The notes beneath the pieces were generated by a model that saw only the letters and a program-made list of their open reading frames with translations, was not told where the DNA came from and searched no databases. Positions 1 through 6,070 of a stretch of 7,215 nt of DNA are shown here, piece after piece. The position numbers were made by a program, and so were the translations under genes. Every line of letters begins with the position of its first letter. The first letter of the stretch is position 1. The stretch is from Bacteroidales bacterium (lineage in GTDB: Bacteria; Bacteroidota; Bacteroidia; Bacteroidales; Muribaculaceae). The stretch is from assembly GCA_014800105.1 (NCBI GenBank), contig JAAVGQ010000111.1:2872-10086 (forward strand), read 5' to 3'.

Positions 1-308
1 CCGCCGAATTCCTCAGTTATTACGCGGGCAGCTCCCACGAGGTTCTTTGCCTTGTTGTTGGGATAAGAGACGCTCTTGATGTAGGGGAATACATCTTCGG
101 GCGTCACGGCAGCCATTGATGCGGGAGTGGGGAAGGCTTCAAACAGTGGCGGGGTTATCATGTTGACTCTCTTGTCAGTGCATTGAGCTGAGAGGATAAC
201 TGCCACGAGCAGTTCCCACGTTGAGTTGTAATGCAATTCGGTTTCAGGCATCGGCATGGATGCCTCAAACCATTGCAAAACTTTCTCGTAACGTTGCTTG
301 AGAGTCAT
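1..308 (-). CDS. nth: Endonuclease III (DNA glycosylase/AP lyase), 3'-truncated by window edge
   Basis: The enzyme removes oxidised pyrimidines from DNA and nicks the abasic site by beta-elimination (base excision repair, cytoplasm). The 102 complete codons visible give the N-terminal half. Residues 27-49 carry the family signature: HYNSTWELLVAVILSAQ is followed by CTDKRVN, matching the E. coli Nth segment around its DNA-intercalating Gln41 (Gln42 here). The region after it, with IKSVSYPNNKAKNL at about 77-90, matches the E. coli stretch IKTIGLYNSKAENI. The helix-hairpin-helix motif, catalytic Lys and Asp, and the 4Fe-4S cysteines would all lie beyond the window and cannot be checked. The ATG is fixed by an in-frame TGA two codons upstream. 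The gene starts 35 bp after the pheS stop with no terminator or promoter between, so it is probably co-transcribed with pheS. Confidence 0.93.
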   Translation of the reverse strand, partial: MTLKQRYEKVLQWFEASMPMPETELHYNSTWELLVAVILSAQCTDKRVNMITPPLFEAFPTPASMAAVTPEDVFPYIKSVSYPNNKAKNLVGAARVITEEFG

Positions 309-343
309 GATTCAGGGGGATTTGTCGCGTTTCTTGAAGCAAA

Positions 344-1363
344 TCAGTGAGCTGAGGTAAATTCTTCAAGGAAGCGAACGTCGTTCTCTGAGAACATGCG
401 CAGGTCCTTGACCTGGTATTTCAGGTTAGTGATGCGCTCAACGCCCATGCCGAGTGCGAAACCGCTGTAAACCTTTGAGTCGATACCGCATGCTTCGAGC
501 ACGTTGGGGTCAACCATTCCACAACCCAGGATTTCAACCCAGCCGGTGTGCTTGCAGAATGAGCAGCCTTTACCACCGCAGATGTTGCATGAGATATCCA
601 TCTCAGCTGAGGGCTCGGTGAAGGGGAAATAGCTGGGACGAAGGCGAATCTTAGTGTTAGAGTCGAACATCTCGCGGGCAAAATAGAGGAGGGTCTGTTT
701 CAGGTCGGCAAACGATACGTTTTTGTCCACATAGAGGGCTTCAACCTGGTGGAAGAAGCAGTGAGCGCGGGCTGAAATGGCCTCGTTGCGGTAAACGCGA
801 CCGGGACACACGATGCGGATGGGGGGCTGGGTGTGCTCCATAACGCGAGACTGGACTGATGAAGTGTGTGTGCGCAGGAGGACATCAGGATTGCGCATGA
901 TGAAGAATGTGTCCTGCATGTCGCGCGCCGGATGGTCTTCAGCGAAGTTGAGTGAAGAGAATACGTGCCAGTCATCCTCAATCTCGGGACCCTCAGCGAT
1001 TGAGAATCCAAGACGGCTGAAGATAGATATGATTTCTTCACGCACGATTGATAGCGGGTGACGGGTGCCCAGGCGGAGGTCAGAGGCGGTACGTGACAGG
1101 TCAAGGGCGGCAGTCTCGCTGTCGTTATTCTCGAGCGATTCACGCAGGGTGTTTATGCGCTCGGTGGTGAAGTCTTTAAGCTCATTTATGGCTTGTCCCA
1201 CTGCACGTTTCTGGTCGGCAGGAACTGAGCGGAAATCGTTCATGAGCATGGAAACTGATCCCTTTTTGCTCAGATATTTTATACGTAGCTGTTCAACTTC
1301 TTCAAGTGAAGAAGCCTGGAGGTTCTCAACCTCCTGACGCAGTGATTTGATTTTGTCTAACAT
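344..1363 (-). CDS. pheS: Phenylalanine--tRNA ligase alpha subunit
   Basis: This is the catalytic chain of the (alpha-beta)2 class II synthetase that charges tRNA-Phe in the cytoplasm. At 339 aa it is close to the usual length (E. coli 327). Residues 1-90 form the charged, coiled-coil-like N-terminal arm that contacts tRNA. The class II core follows: HPLSIVREEI at 102-111; motif 2 with GRVYRNEAISARAHCFFHQVE at about 188-208 and the Phe-pocket FHQVE; SYFPFTEPSAE at 244-254; and motif 3 GMGVER at 305-310. Residues 259-270 hold four cysteines (CxxC-x4-CxxC) between SYFPFTEPSAE and the EILGCGMVDPN segment, where E. coli has none; they look like a small metal-binding knuckle. Ala303 in GFALGMG corresponds to E. 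coli Ala294, the residue that controls substrate size. pheT is not adjacent. A promoter lies about 27 bp upstream of the start codon, and nth follows in the same direction. Confidence 0.97.
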   Translation of the reverse strand: MLDKIKSLRQEVENLQASSLEEVEQLRIKYLSKKGSVSMLMNDFRSVPADQKRAVGQAINELKDFTTERINTLRESLENNDSETAALDLSRTASDLRLGTRHPLSIVREEIISIFSRLGFSIAEGPEIEDDWHVFSSLNFAEDHPARDMQDTFFIMRNPDVLLRTHTSSVQSRVMEHTQPPIRIVCPGRVYRNEAISARAHCFFHQVEALYVDKNVSFADLKQTLLYFAREMFDSNTKIRLRPSYFPFTEPSAEMDISCNICGGKGCSFCKHTGWVEILGCGMVDPNVLEACGIDSKVYSGFALGMGVERITNLKYQVKDLRMFSENDVRFLEEFTSAH

Positions 1364-1375
1364 AAGTAACTTTGT

Positions 1376-1444
1376 GGGTCAAATTTATGCAAAAATAATA
1401 CTTTCTCCGCGTTTAGGCAAAAAAACTTTTCACAGTTTTGACCC
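1376..1444. repeat. 8-bp inverted repeat flanking the pheS promoter
   Basis: GGGTCAAA at 1376-1383 and its exact reverse complement TTTGACCC at 1437-1444 sit either side of the predicted promoter elements (1390-1421). The arrangement could be a pair of operator half-sites. An 8-bp match across about 150 bp can also arise by chance, so only the repeat is certain, not a role. Confidence 0.3.
1390..1421 (-). promoter_or_regulatory. Bacteroidota-type promoter for pheS-nth
   Basis: On the minus strand TTTG (1421-1418) is followed after exactly 20 bp by TATTTTTG (1397-1390). This matches the Bacteroides consensus of TTTG near -33 and TAnnTTTG near -7. Transcription would start near 1383, leaving about a 20-nt leader before the pheS ATG at 1363. 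That leader is too short for a T-box or a peptide attenuator. It has no Shine-Dalgarno sequence, as is usual in this phylum. Confidence 0.7.
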
Positions 1445-1465
1445 TGTTTTAAGAGCAATGACGCG

Positions 1466-1512
1466 AAAAAATAAAGCGATGAGTCAATCATTTGAGATTT
1501 AGACACATCGCT
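1466..1512 (-). terminator. Intrinsic terminator after ilvN
   Basis: Just 8 nt past the ilvN stop, the minus strand reads AGCGATG-T-GTC-TA-AATC, a 6-nt loop, then GATT-GAC-T-CATCGCT. This forms a 14-pair stem with one T/T mismatch and a 2-nt bulge, followed directly by TTATTTTTT (1474-1466). It closes the ilvD-ilvB-ilvN transcript before the pheS promoter. Confidence 0.88.
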
Positions 1513-1520
1513 CGTATATT

Positions 1521-2087
1521 TTATTCATGGGTACTGTCATCCTCTATAGGCGGTTGACGCTCGGCAAGCAATGCGGTGACGTATTCAAACGGATCTTTGG
1601 TTATTGTCACGCGGCCGCTGCGGGCAAACTGCCTGATGTCGTAGTGCTTGAGTGCCTCAAAGAGTGCAGCGGTCTCGTCATAGTGTCCGGTCTTTTCGAT
1701 TACGGTATACTCGGGTGTGATTTCCAGAATGCGGGCAGCATGCTTGCGGATAATCCACTCAAGGTGTTTTTCCTCTAGAAGCTTCTGGGTGGGTACCTTA
1801 TAAAGTGCAACTTCCTGGTACACAATGTCATCATCAGTATAAAGGAATGCCTTGATGATGTCGATGCGTTTCTCGATTTGCTGCACTACTTTTTCCATCG
1901 TGTGGCGGTCACTTCGAGAAGTGAGGGTGAACTTGCTGACGTTGGGGATAGAGCAGATACTCGCCGTTATGCTCTCGATGTTAATGTTGCGGCGGGTATA
2001 TATCGCGGTAACCTGATTAAGCACCCCGACGGTGTTTTCAGAGAAAACCGTGATCGTGAACAGTTGCTGGTTGTTACTTTCGCTCAT
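1521..2087 (-). CDS. ilvN: Acetolactate synthase small (regulatory) subunit
   Basis: This is the regulatory chain of acetohydroxyacid synthase. It activates the IlvB catalytic chain and confers feedback inhibition by branched-chain amino acids. Residues 9-85 form an ACT domain with the signature ENTVGVLNQVTAIYTRRNIN and then IESITAS. Gly21 and Asn36 align with E. coli IlvH Gly14 and Asn29, positions known to affect valine sensitivity, so feedback control is probably intact (inference). The C-terminal half (about 95-170, with HAARILEITPEYTVIEKTG) is the second ACT-like domain of long small subunits. At 188 aa it is slightly longer than E. coli IlvH (163) and lies within the usual range. It starts 11 bp after the ilvB stop, so the two subunits are translated from one message, and an intrinsic terminator follows immediately. 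Confidence 0.95.
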   Translation of the reverse strand: MSESNNQQLFTITVFSENTVGVLNQVTAIYTRRNINIESITASICSIPNVSKFTLTSRSDRHTMEKVVQQIEKRIDIIKAFLYTDDDIVYQEVALYKVPTQKLLEEKHLEWIIRKHAARILEITPEYTVIEKTGHYDETAALFEALKHYDIRQFARSGRVTITKDPFEYVTALLAERQPPIEDDSTHE

Positions 2088-2098
2088 AGTAGTGGGGC

Positions 2099-3823
2099 TT
2101 AAAGTGGTTTATATTTTTTATCAATTGCAACGAGAATCTCGTCAATGCCTTGCCCCGGGGCAATCATGGGGAAAATCATGTCGGTGGGGTCGATGTTGAT
2201 GTTAAGGAGATAGCTTGTGGGTGCAGCGAGCATGCGATCAACTGCAGCCGGGAGTTCCTCACGGGTGGCAACGTTCTCGCCCGGAATATTATATGCTTCA
2301 ACAATTTTGAGGAAGTCAGGATTGACCATGGGCGTCTGGGAGAAACGGTTGTTGAAGAACATCGCCTGCCATTGACGCACATTGCCGAGGAAATTGTTGT
2401 TGAGGAGCACAATCTTCACGTTTATACCATATTCCATTATGGTACCGAGTTCCTGAATGGTCATCTGCAGTCCACCGTCACCCACGTAGAGGATGACCGT
2501 GCGGTCAGGGCAACCAAGGCGGGCACCGATAGCGGCCGGGAGACCGAATCCCATTGTGCCGAGCCCCCCTGATGTCACCATGCTGCGTGGCTCAGTGAAG
2601 CCACTGTAACGGGCGGCGAACATCTGATTCTGGCCTACGTCAGTAACCACGATAGCTTTGTGACCTGACTGGCCTGAGATGTAGTTTATCGCTTCACCCA
2701 TCCTTATGCATCCTTCAGTCGGGGTAATATCTTTCTCTATGATGAGTTTATTCTCATCTTCGCGACATTTCCTAAACACGCTTAGCCACTCGTCATGGCG
2801 GGCCGGCTTGACTTTTTCAGCTATGCGACTTAGAACGTCAGCGGCATCTCCGGTGATAAAGCAGTCGGGTGACACAATCTTGCCGTTTTCAGACGGGTCG
2901 ATATCGATGTGAATTATGCGCGCATCAGGAGCGTATTTGCTTACGAGACTTGTGACGCGGTCATCAAAACGGAGACCTACGCCAAGAATTACGTCGGCCT
3001 TGTTAGTAAGGTAGTTGGGACCCAGGTTGCCGTGCATCCCTAACATGCCCTGGTATAGGGGATGGTCAGTGGGCATGGCTGAGAGTCCGAGGAGTGTTGA
3101 TGCTACGGGAGCCTGAATTTTCTCAGCGAGAGTTTTAAGCTGCTCGCCGGCATTAGATATAGAGACGCCGTGCCCGGCAAGAATAAGCGGTTTTTTTGCT
3201 TCGTTCAAAATTGCGGCGGCTGCTTCGATTTGCTCGGGAGCAATGAAGGGGTTGGGATTATAGCTCCGTATGTAGGAGCACTTCTTATATGGTTTCCAGT
3301 TCATGAAACCAATCTGGGCATCTTTGGCAATATCAAGTACTACAGGGCCGGGACGGCCTGAGGTAGCTATGTAGAAAGCGCGGGCGACCATGGCGGGGAT
3401 GTCCTCAGCTTTTCTTATCTGGGTAGCCCACTTGGTGATGGGCAGCGTGATAGCGACCATGTCAGTTTCCTGGAAGGCCTCGCTGCCGAGCATACCTGAG
3501 GCTACCTGCCCGGTGATAACAACCATTGGCGTAGAGTCCATCAGGGCATCTGACAGGCCGGTGAGAATGTTTGTGGCACCGGGACCTGAGGTTACGATGA
3601 CAACGCCCGGGCGACCTGTCACGCGGGCGTAACCTTCTGCAGCATGAGAGGCTCCCTGTTCGTGTCTGACGAGGATGTGGCGTAGGGTGTCCTGGTAGTC
3701 ATAGAGGGTATCGTAGACGGGCATTATGGCACCGCCGGGATACCCGAAGACGGTATCCGTACCCTCGGCGATGAGGGAGCGTATCAGTGCTTCGGCACCT
3801 GTTATCTGGTCAGAAGGTATCAT
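2099..3823 (-). CDS. ilvB: Acetolactate synthase large (catalytic) subunit
   Basis: This thiamine-diphosphate enzyme condenses two pyruvates to 2-acetolactate (valine/leucine branch), or pyruvate with 2-oxobutyrate to 2-aceto-2-hydroxybutyrate (isoleucine branch). The 574-aa length is typical. Residues 1-170 are the pyrimidine-binding domain with the catalytic glutamate Glu55 in RHEQGASHAAEGYAR and then TSGPGATN (78-85). Residues 190-335 are the central FAD-binding domain, with GLRFDDRVT at 283-291. Residues 370-560 are the diphosphate-binding domain, with GDGG at 448-451 and NNN at 475-477 binding Mg-ThDP. VRQWQ (482-486) contains the conserved tryptophan of the active-site entrance. The C terminus FPMIAPGQ is typical of true acetolactate synthases, separating it from other ThDP enzymes. 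It follows ilvD by 54 bp, in which I see no promoter or terminator. Confidence 0.97.
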   Translation of the reverse strand: MIPSDQITGAEALIRSLIAEGTDTVFGYPGGAIMPVYDTLYDYQDTLRHILVRHEQGASHAAEGYARVTGRPGVVIVTSGPGATNILTGLSDALMDSTPMVVITGQVASGMLGSEAFQETDMVAITLPITKWATQIRKAEDIPAMVARAFYIATSGRPGPVVLDIAKDAQIGFMNWKPYKKCSYIRSYNPNPFIAPEQIEAAAAILNEAKKPLILAGHGVSISNAGEQLKTLAEKIQAPVASTLLGLSAMPTDHPLYQGMLGMHGNLGPNYLTNKADVILGVGLRFDDRVTSLVSKYAPDARIIHIDIDPSENGKIVSPDCFITGDAADVLSRIAEKVKPARHDEWLSVFRKCREDENKLIIEKDITPTEGCIRMGEAINYISGQSGHKAIVVTDVGQNQMFAARYSGFTEPRSMVTSGGLGTMGFGLPAAIGARLGCPDRTVILYVGDGGLQMTIQELGTIMEYGINVKIVLLNNNFLGNVRQWQAMFFNNRFSQTPMVNPDFLKIVEAYNIPGENVATREELPAAVDRMLAAPTSYLLNINIDPTDMIFPMIAPGQGIDEILVAIDKKYKPL

Positions 3824-3877
3824 TGTGGGTTCAGTATTATTCGGTAATGTGATGGATGTGAATTGTGGATTAGCGGA

Positions 3878-5701
3878 TTAGAGGCGAACGCCGCCCTTGT
3901 CGGCTGAAGCTACACCTGAGGCATAGGCTCGGAGAGCTCTTGAGACATAGCGGTCACGAGATTTGGGCGTGTAGGCTTCGCTCCCGCGGGCTTCCTGAAT
4001 TGAGCGACGGCGCCCTAACTCATCGTCGCTTATCTCGATATTGATTGAACGGGCTGGGATGTCGATGACCACTGTGTCACCGTCCTCAACGAGGGCGATG
4101 GGACCGCCTGAAGCGGCTTCGGGTGATACGTGACCTATTGAGAGTCCTGATGTTCCGCCTGAAAAACGGCCGTCGGTCACAAGAGCACATTCTTTGCCCA
4201 GGTGACGGGCCTTGAGATAGCTGGTGGGGTAAAGCATTTCCTGCATGCCGGGTCCGCCCTTGGGACCTTCGTAGGTAATGAAAACAACGTCGCCGGCTTG
4301 AACCGTGCCGTTAAGAATGCCTTCAACTGCCTGTTCCTGAGATTCAAATACTCGGGCCTTACCGGTGAAGCGGAAAATGGACTCGTCGACCCCCGCTGTT
4401 TTTACTACGCAGCCGTCAGGAGCGATATTACCGCGGAGCACTGCGATACCACCGTCCTTGACATAGGCGTGATCCATGTCACGGATACAACCGTTAGCAC
4501 GGTCTGTGTCAAGGTCGGCATAGTAGGACATCTGGCTTCCGAGCTCGATGTTGCGCTTGCGGCCGGGGGCTGATTTCCATAGTTCTTCAGCGCGGTCAGA
4601 GAAATTCTTGCCACCTACGGCCCATTGATTTATGGCTTCACCGAGGGTGAGGCCATCGACGCGCTTGACATTAGAATCAACGAGACCGGCATTAGCGAGA
4701 ATCTCCATGATTGAGAGAATACCACCGGCGCGGTTGACGTCTTCTATATGGTAATGGGAATTGGGGGCAACTTTACAAAGGACGGGAGTCTTGCGTGAGA
4801 GTAGGTCGATGTCATCGAGGGTGAAGTCAACGCCGGCTTCGTGGGCAATTGCCAGGAGGTGGAGAACGGTATTGGTTGAGCCTCCCATTGCGATATCAAG
4901 TGTCATGGCGTTGAGCATTGCCTCGCGGGTGGCGATAGAGCGTGGAAGAACGCTCGTATCGCCGTCACGATAGTAGGCGTATGTATTTTCAACAATTTTG
5001 CGGGCGGCTTCCTTGAAAAGTTCCTTGCGGTTGATGTGGGTTGCCACGACGGTGCCGTTACCGGGAAGAGCGAGACCTATGGCCTCGTTAAGTGAGTTCA
5101 TAGAGTTGGCTGTGAACATGCCTGAGCAGGAGCCGCAGGTGGGGCAGCCGTTCTCTTCGAGACGTTCCACGCGGTCATCTCCGACAGTCTCGTCAGCGCT
5201 TTCTACCATGATGTCGATGAGGTCAACGGGTTTATCATCGACAACGCCGGCTTCCATGGGGCCGCCTGAAACGAAGATGGTGGGTATATTGAGACGCATT
5301 GAAGCGATGAGCATTCCCGGGGTGACCTTGTCACAGTTGGAGATGCAAATCATGGCATCAGCTTTGTGGGCGTTGACCATGTACTCGACGCTGTCAGCGA
5401 TAAGCTCGCGGGAAGGGAGCGAGTAGAGCATGCCGTCATGTCCCATTGCGATGCCGTCATCGATGGCGATTGTATTAAATTCAGCGGCAAAGCAACCTAG
5501 CGTCTCGATTTCTTTCTTGACAATCTGGCCTATTTCGTGAAGATGAGTGTGACCGGGAACAAACTGTGTGAAAGAATTGACGATGGCGATGATAGGTTTA
5601 CCCATCTGGTCTGGAGTCATGCCGTTGGCCCTCCACAGGGCACGTGCACCTGCCATGCGGCGTCCGCCGGTTGATTGTATGCTTCTGAGTTGATTTTTCA
5701 T
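3878..5701 (-). CDS. ilvD: Dihydroxy-acid dehydratase
   Basis: The enzyme dehydrates 2,3-dihydroxy-isovalerate and 2,3-dihydroxy-3-methylvalerate to the oxo-acids that precede valine and isoleucine. It is an iron-sulfur and Mg-dependent cytoplasmic enzyme of the IlvD/Edd family. At 607 aa it aligns with E. coli IlvD almost throughout. Visible landmarks are [18 protein letters not shown] (74-91); [11 protein letters not shown] (120-130) with Cys123 and the Asp-Lys metal site; [17 protein letters not shown] (186-202) with Cys192; [18 protein letters not shown] (266-283); and [20 protein letters not shown] (511-530), where the second serine is the expected catalytic base. Position 50 reads FVPGHTHL, as in E. 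coli, without the extra cluster cysteine of plant-type [2Fe-2S] enzymes. That suggests an oxygen-sensitive E. coli-type cluster, in keeping with an anaerobe (inference). It is the first structural gene of the operon, behind a leader of about 200 nt. Confidence 0.97.
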   Translation of the reverse strand: MKNQLRSIQSTGGRRMAGARALWRANGMTPDQMGKPIIAIVNSFTQFVPGHTHLHEIGQIVKKEIETLGCFAAEFNTIAIDDGIAMGHDGMLYSLPSRELIADSVEYMVNAHKADAMICISNCDKVTPGMLIASMRLNIPTIFVSGGPMEAGVVDDKPVDLIDIMVESADETVGDDRVERLEENGCPTCGSCSGMFTANSMNSLNEAIGLALPGNGTVVATHINRKELFKEAARKIVENTYAYYRDGDTSVLPRSIATREAMLNAMTLDIAMGGSTNTVLHLLAIAHEAGVDFTLDDIDLLSRKTPVLCKVAPNSHYHIEDVNRAGGILSIMEILANAGLVDSNVKRVDGLTLGEAINQWAVGGKNFSDRAEELWKSAPGRKRNIELGSQMSYYADLDTDRANGCIRDMDHAYVKDGGIAVLRGNIAPDGCVVKTAGVDESIFRFTGKARVFESQEQAVEGILNGTVQAGDVVFITYEGPKGGPGMQEMLYPTSYLKARHLGKECALVTDGRFSGGTSGLSIGHVSPEAASGGPIALVEDGDTVVIDIPARSINIEISDDELGRRRSIQEARGSEAYTPKSRDRYVSRALRAYASGVASADKGGVRL

Positions 5702-5737
5702 ATACTGTCTATAACTTGTTAAGAGTGGATTGCGACC

Positions 5738-5763
5738 GGCCGGGACGGCCTGAGAGAGGAGAG
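5738..5763 (-). promoter_or_regulatory. Pyrimidine tract plus GC-rich hairpin in ilvD leader
   Basis: After the leader ORF the transcript has an all-pyrimidine 12-mer (CTCTCCTCTCTC, 5763-5752). It is followed by a tight GC hairpin GGCCG-TCC-CGGCC (5750-5738), in a leader otherwise rich in A/T. No U-tract follows, so it is not a standard intrinsic terminator. A C-rich, G-poor tract is the kind of sequence Rho can load on, and the hairpin could be a pause or mRNA-stability element. Both roles are inference. Confidence 0.4.
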
Positions 5764-5774
5764 TTGCAAACCTG

Positions 5775-5900
5775 AAAACTATTAAGTAAGTGTTAAAAAA
5801 TTAAGCGATATTATGATAGCGTAAATGTTCGTACTCGACTTCAAGAATCTCATATATAGTATAAATTAATTTTGAACACTTACTTATAAAACATAGTTTT
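5775..5900 (-). promoter_or_regulatory. Long inverted-repeat leader RNA of the ilvD operon (candidate attenuator)
   Basis: In transcript order the 5' arm reads AAAACTAT, a 6-nt bulge, TAAGTAAGTGTT, one unpaired base, then AAAATTAA (5900-5866). The 3' arm reads TTAATTTT, two unpaired bases, AACACTTACTTA, then ATAGTTTT (5804-5775). That gives 8+12+8 potential pairs around a 61-nt apical loop. The 5' arm begins only about 7 nt after the predicted transcription start. The loop and 3' arm contain the Ile/Leu-rich leader ORF, whose stop codon lies in the 3' arm, so translation to the end would melt the stem. The start of the 5' arm can also fold alone (AAAAC-TAT-GTTTT, 5900-5888), a possible competing structure. 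The complementarity is seen directly; a regulatory role is inferred. Confidence 0.6.
5782..5853 (-). CDS. Ile/Leu-rich leader peptide of the ilvD operon (23 aa)
   Basis: This short ORF runs from ATG at 5853 to TAA at 5784-5782, about 54 nt after the predicted transcription start and 80 bp before ilvD. Residues 9-23 read [15 protein letters not shown]. Isoleucine occurs at positions 10, 13, 14 and 15 and leucine at 4, 17, 20 and 22, so 8 of 23 residues are branched-chain; there is no valine. A triple Ile run directly upstream of ilv genes is what is expected of a leader peptide whose translation senses charged tRNA-Ile and tRNA-Leu, as in enterobacterial ilv attenuators. Two of the three run codons are ATA, often a rare codon. 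The start has no Shine-Dalgarno but an A/T-rich upstream region, normal for Bacteroidota. It overlaps the 3' arm of the long inverted repeat. Homology to named leaders cannot be claimed from sequence alone. Confidence 0.6.
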   Translation of the reverse strand: MRFLKSSTNIYAIIISLNFLTLT

Positions 5901-5986
5901 GTATCACAAGTTACAAAGTTATAGTCAATTTATTAAAAAAGCAAACTTATCGGATGCCATTTTATTCTTTGTTTCTTTTTATAAGT
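5882..5986. repeat. 10-bp inverted repeat flanking the ilvD promoter
   Basis: ACTTATAAAA at 5882-5891 and its reverse complement TTTTATAAGT at 5977-5986 lie either side of the promoter (5914-5945). A further ACTTAT overlaps the end of the -33 element at 5945-5950. These could be binding sites for a regulator, but in such A/T-rich DNA chance is a real alternative. Confidence 0.25.
5914..5945 (-). promoter_or_regulatory. Bacteroidota-type promoter for ilvD-ilvB-ilvN
   Basis: Minus-strand TTTG (5945-5942) is followed after exactly 20 bp by TAACTTTG (5921-5914), an exact fit to the Bacteroides TTTG / TAnnTTTG consensus. The spacer length equals that of the pheS promoter in this window. The start point would be near 5907, giving a leader of about 205 nt before the ilvD ATG at 5701, long enough for the attenuator-like structure described here. 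The stretch between this promoter and the upstream queC terminator (5946-6004) is A/T-rich and shows no gene. Confidence 0.75.
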
Positions 5987-6004
5987 GATTATGGGTAAAT
6001 TTAT

Positions 6005-6044
6005 AAAAAATGTAGAAGTTTCAAAATAGATTTGAGACTTCTAC
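6005..6044 (-). terminator. Intrinsic terminator after queC
   Basis: The minus strand forms GTAGAAGT-C-TCAAA, a 5-nt loop, then TTTGA-A-ACTTCTAC. This is 8+5 pairs with one mismatch, followed by A and a run of six T (6010-6005). It starts 26 nt past the queC stop and isolates queC from the ilv operon. The other strand has no T-run, so it works in one direction only. Confidence 0.88.
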
Positions 6045-6070
6045 AAAATACGTTGATATGGTTAAGCTTT

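Noticed and set aside
700..1143. 147-aa minus-strand frame inside pheS
   Set aside because: It is out of frame with the intact pheS gene, and its composition is explained by the pheS codons.
1380..1387. TAAATTTG as an alternative -7 box for pheS
   Set aside because: It matches TAnnTTTG but has no TTTG about 20 bp upstream, unlike the box at 1390-1397.
2150..2572. 140-aa open frame on the plus strand
   Set aside because: It is antisense to the conserved ThDP-binding domain of ilvB, with no recognisable domain and no promoter.
4998..5426. 142-aa open frame on the plus strand
   Set aside because: It lies wholly antisense to ilvD, has a low-complexity Ser/Arg-rich translation typical of a shadow frame, and ilvD is intact and conserved throughout.
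5880..5894. Four-codon ORF (MFYK) upstream of the leader peptide
   Set aside because: It is too short and has no regulatory codon content. It falls in the 5' arm of the leader stem and is best explained by that repeat.
5775..5900. The long inverted repeat as a MITE or other mobile element
   Set aside because: There are no flanking target-site duplications that I can see. Its position right after the promoter and the Ile-rich ORF inside it fit a regulatory leader better. A second genomic copy would reopen this.
5702..5907. T-box or other tRNA-binding riboswitch in the ilvD leader
   Set aside because: I find no T-box core sequence or terminator/antiterminator pair, and the structure is organised around a short ORF instead.
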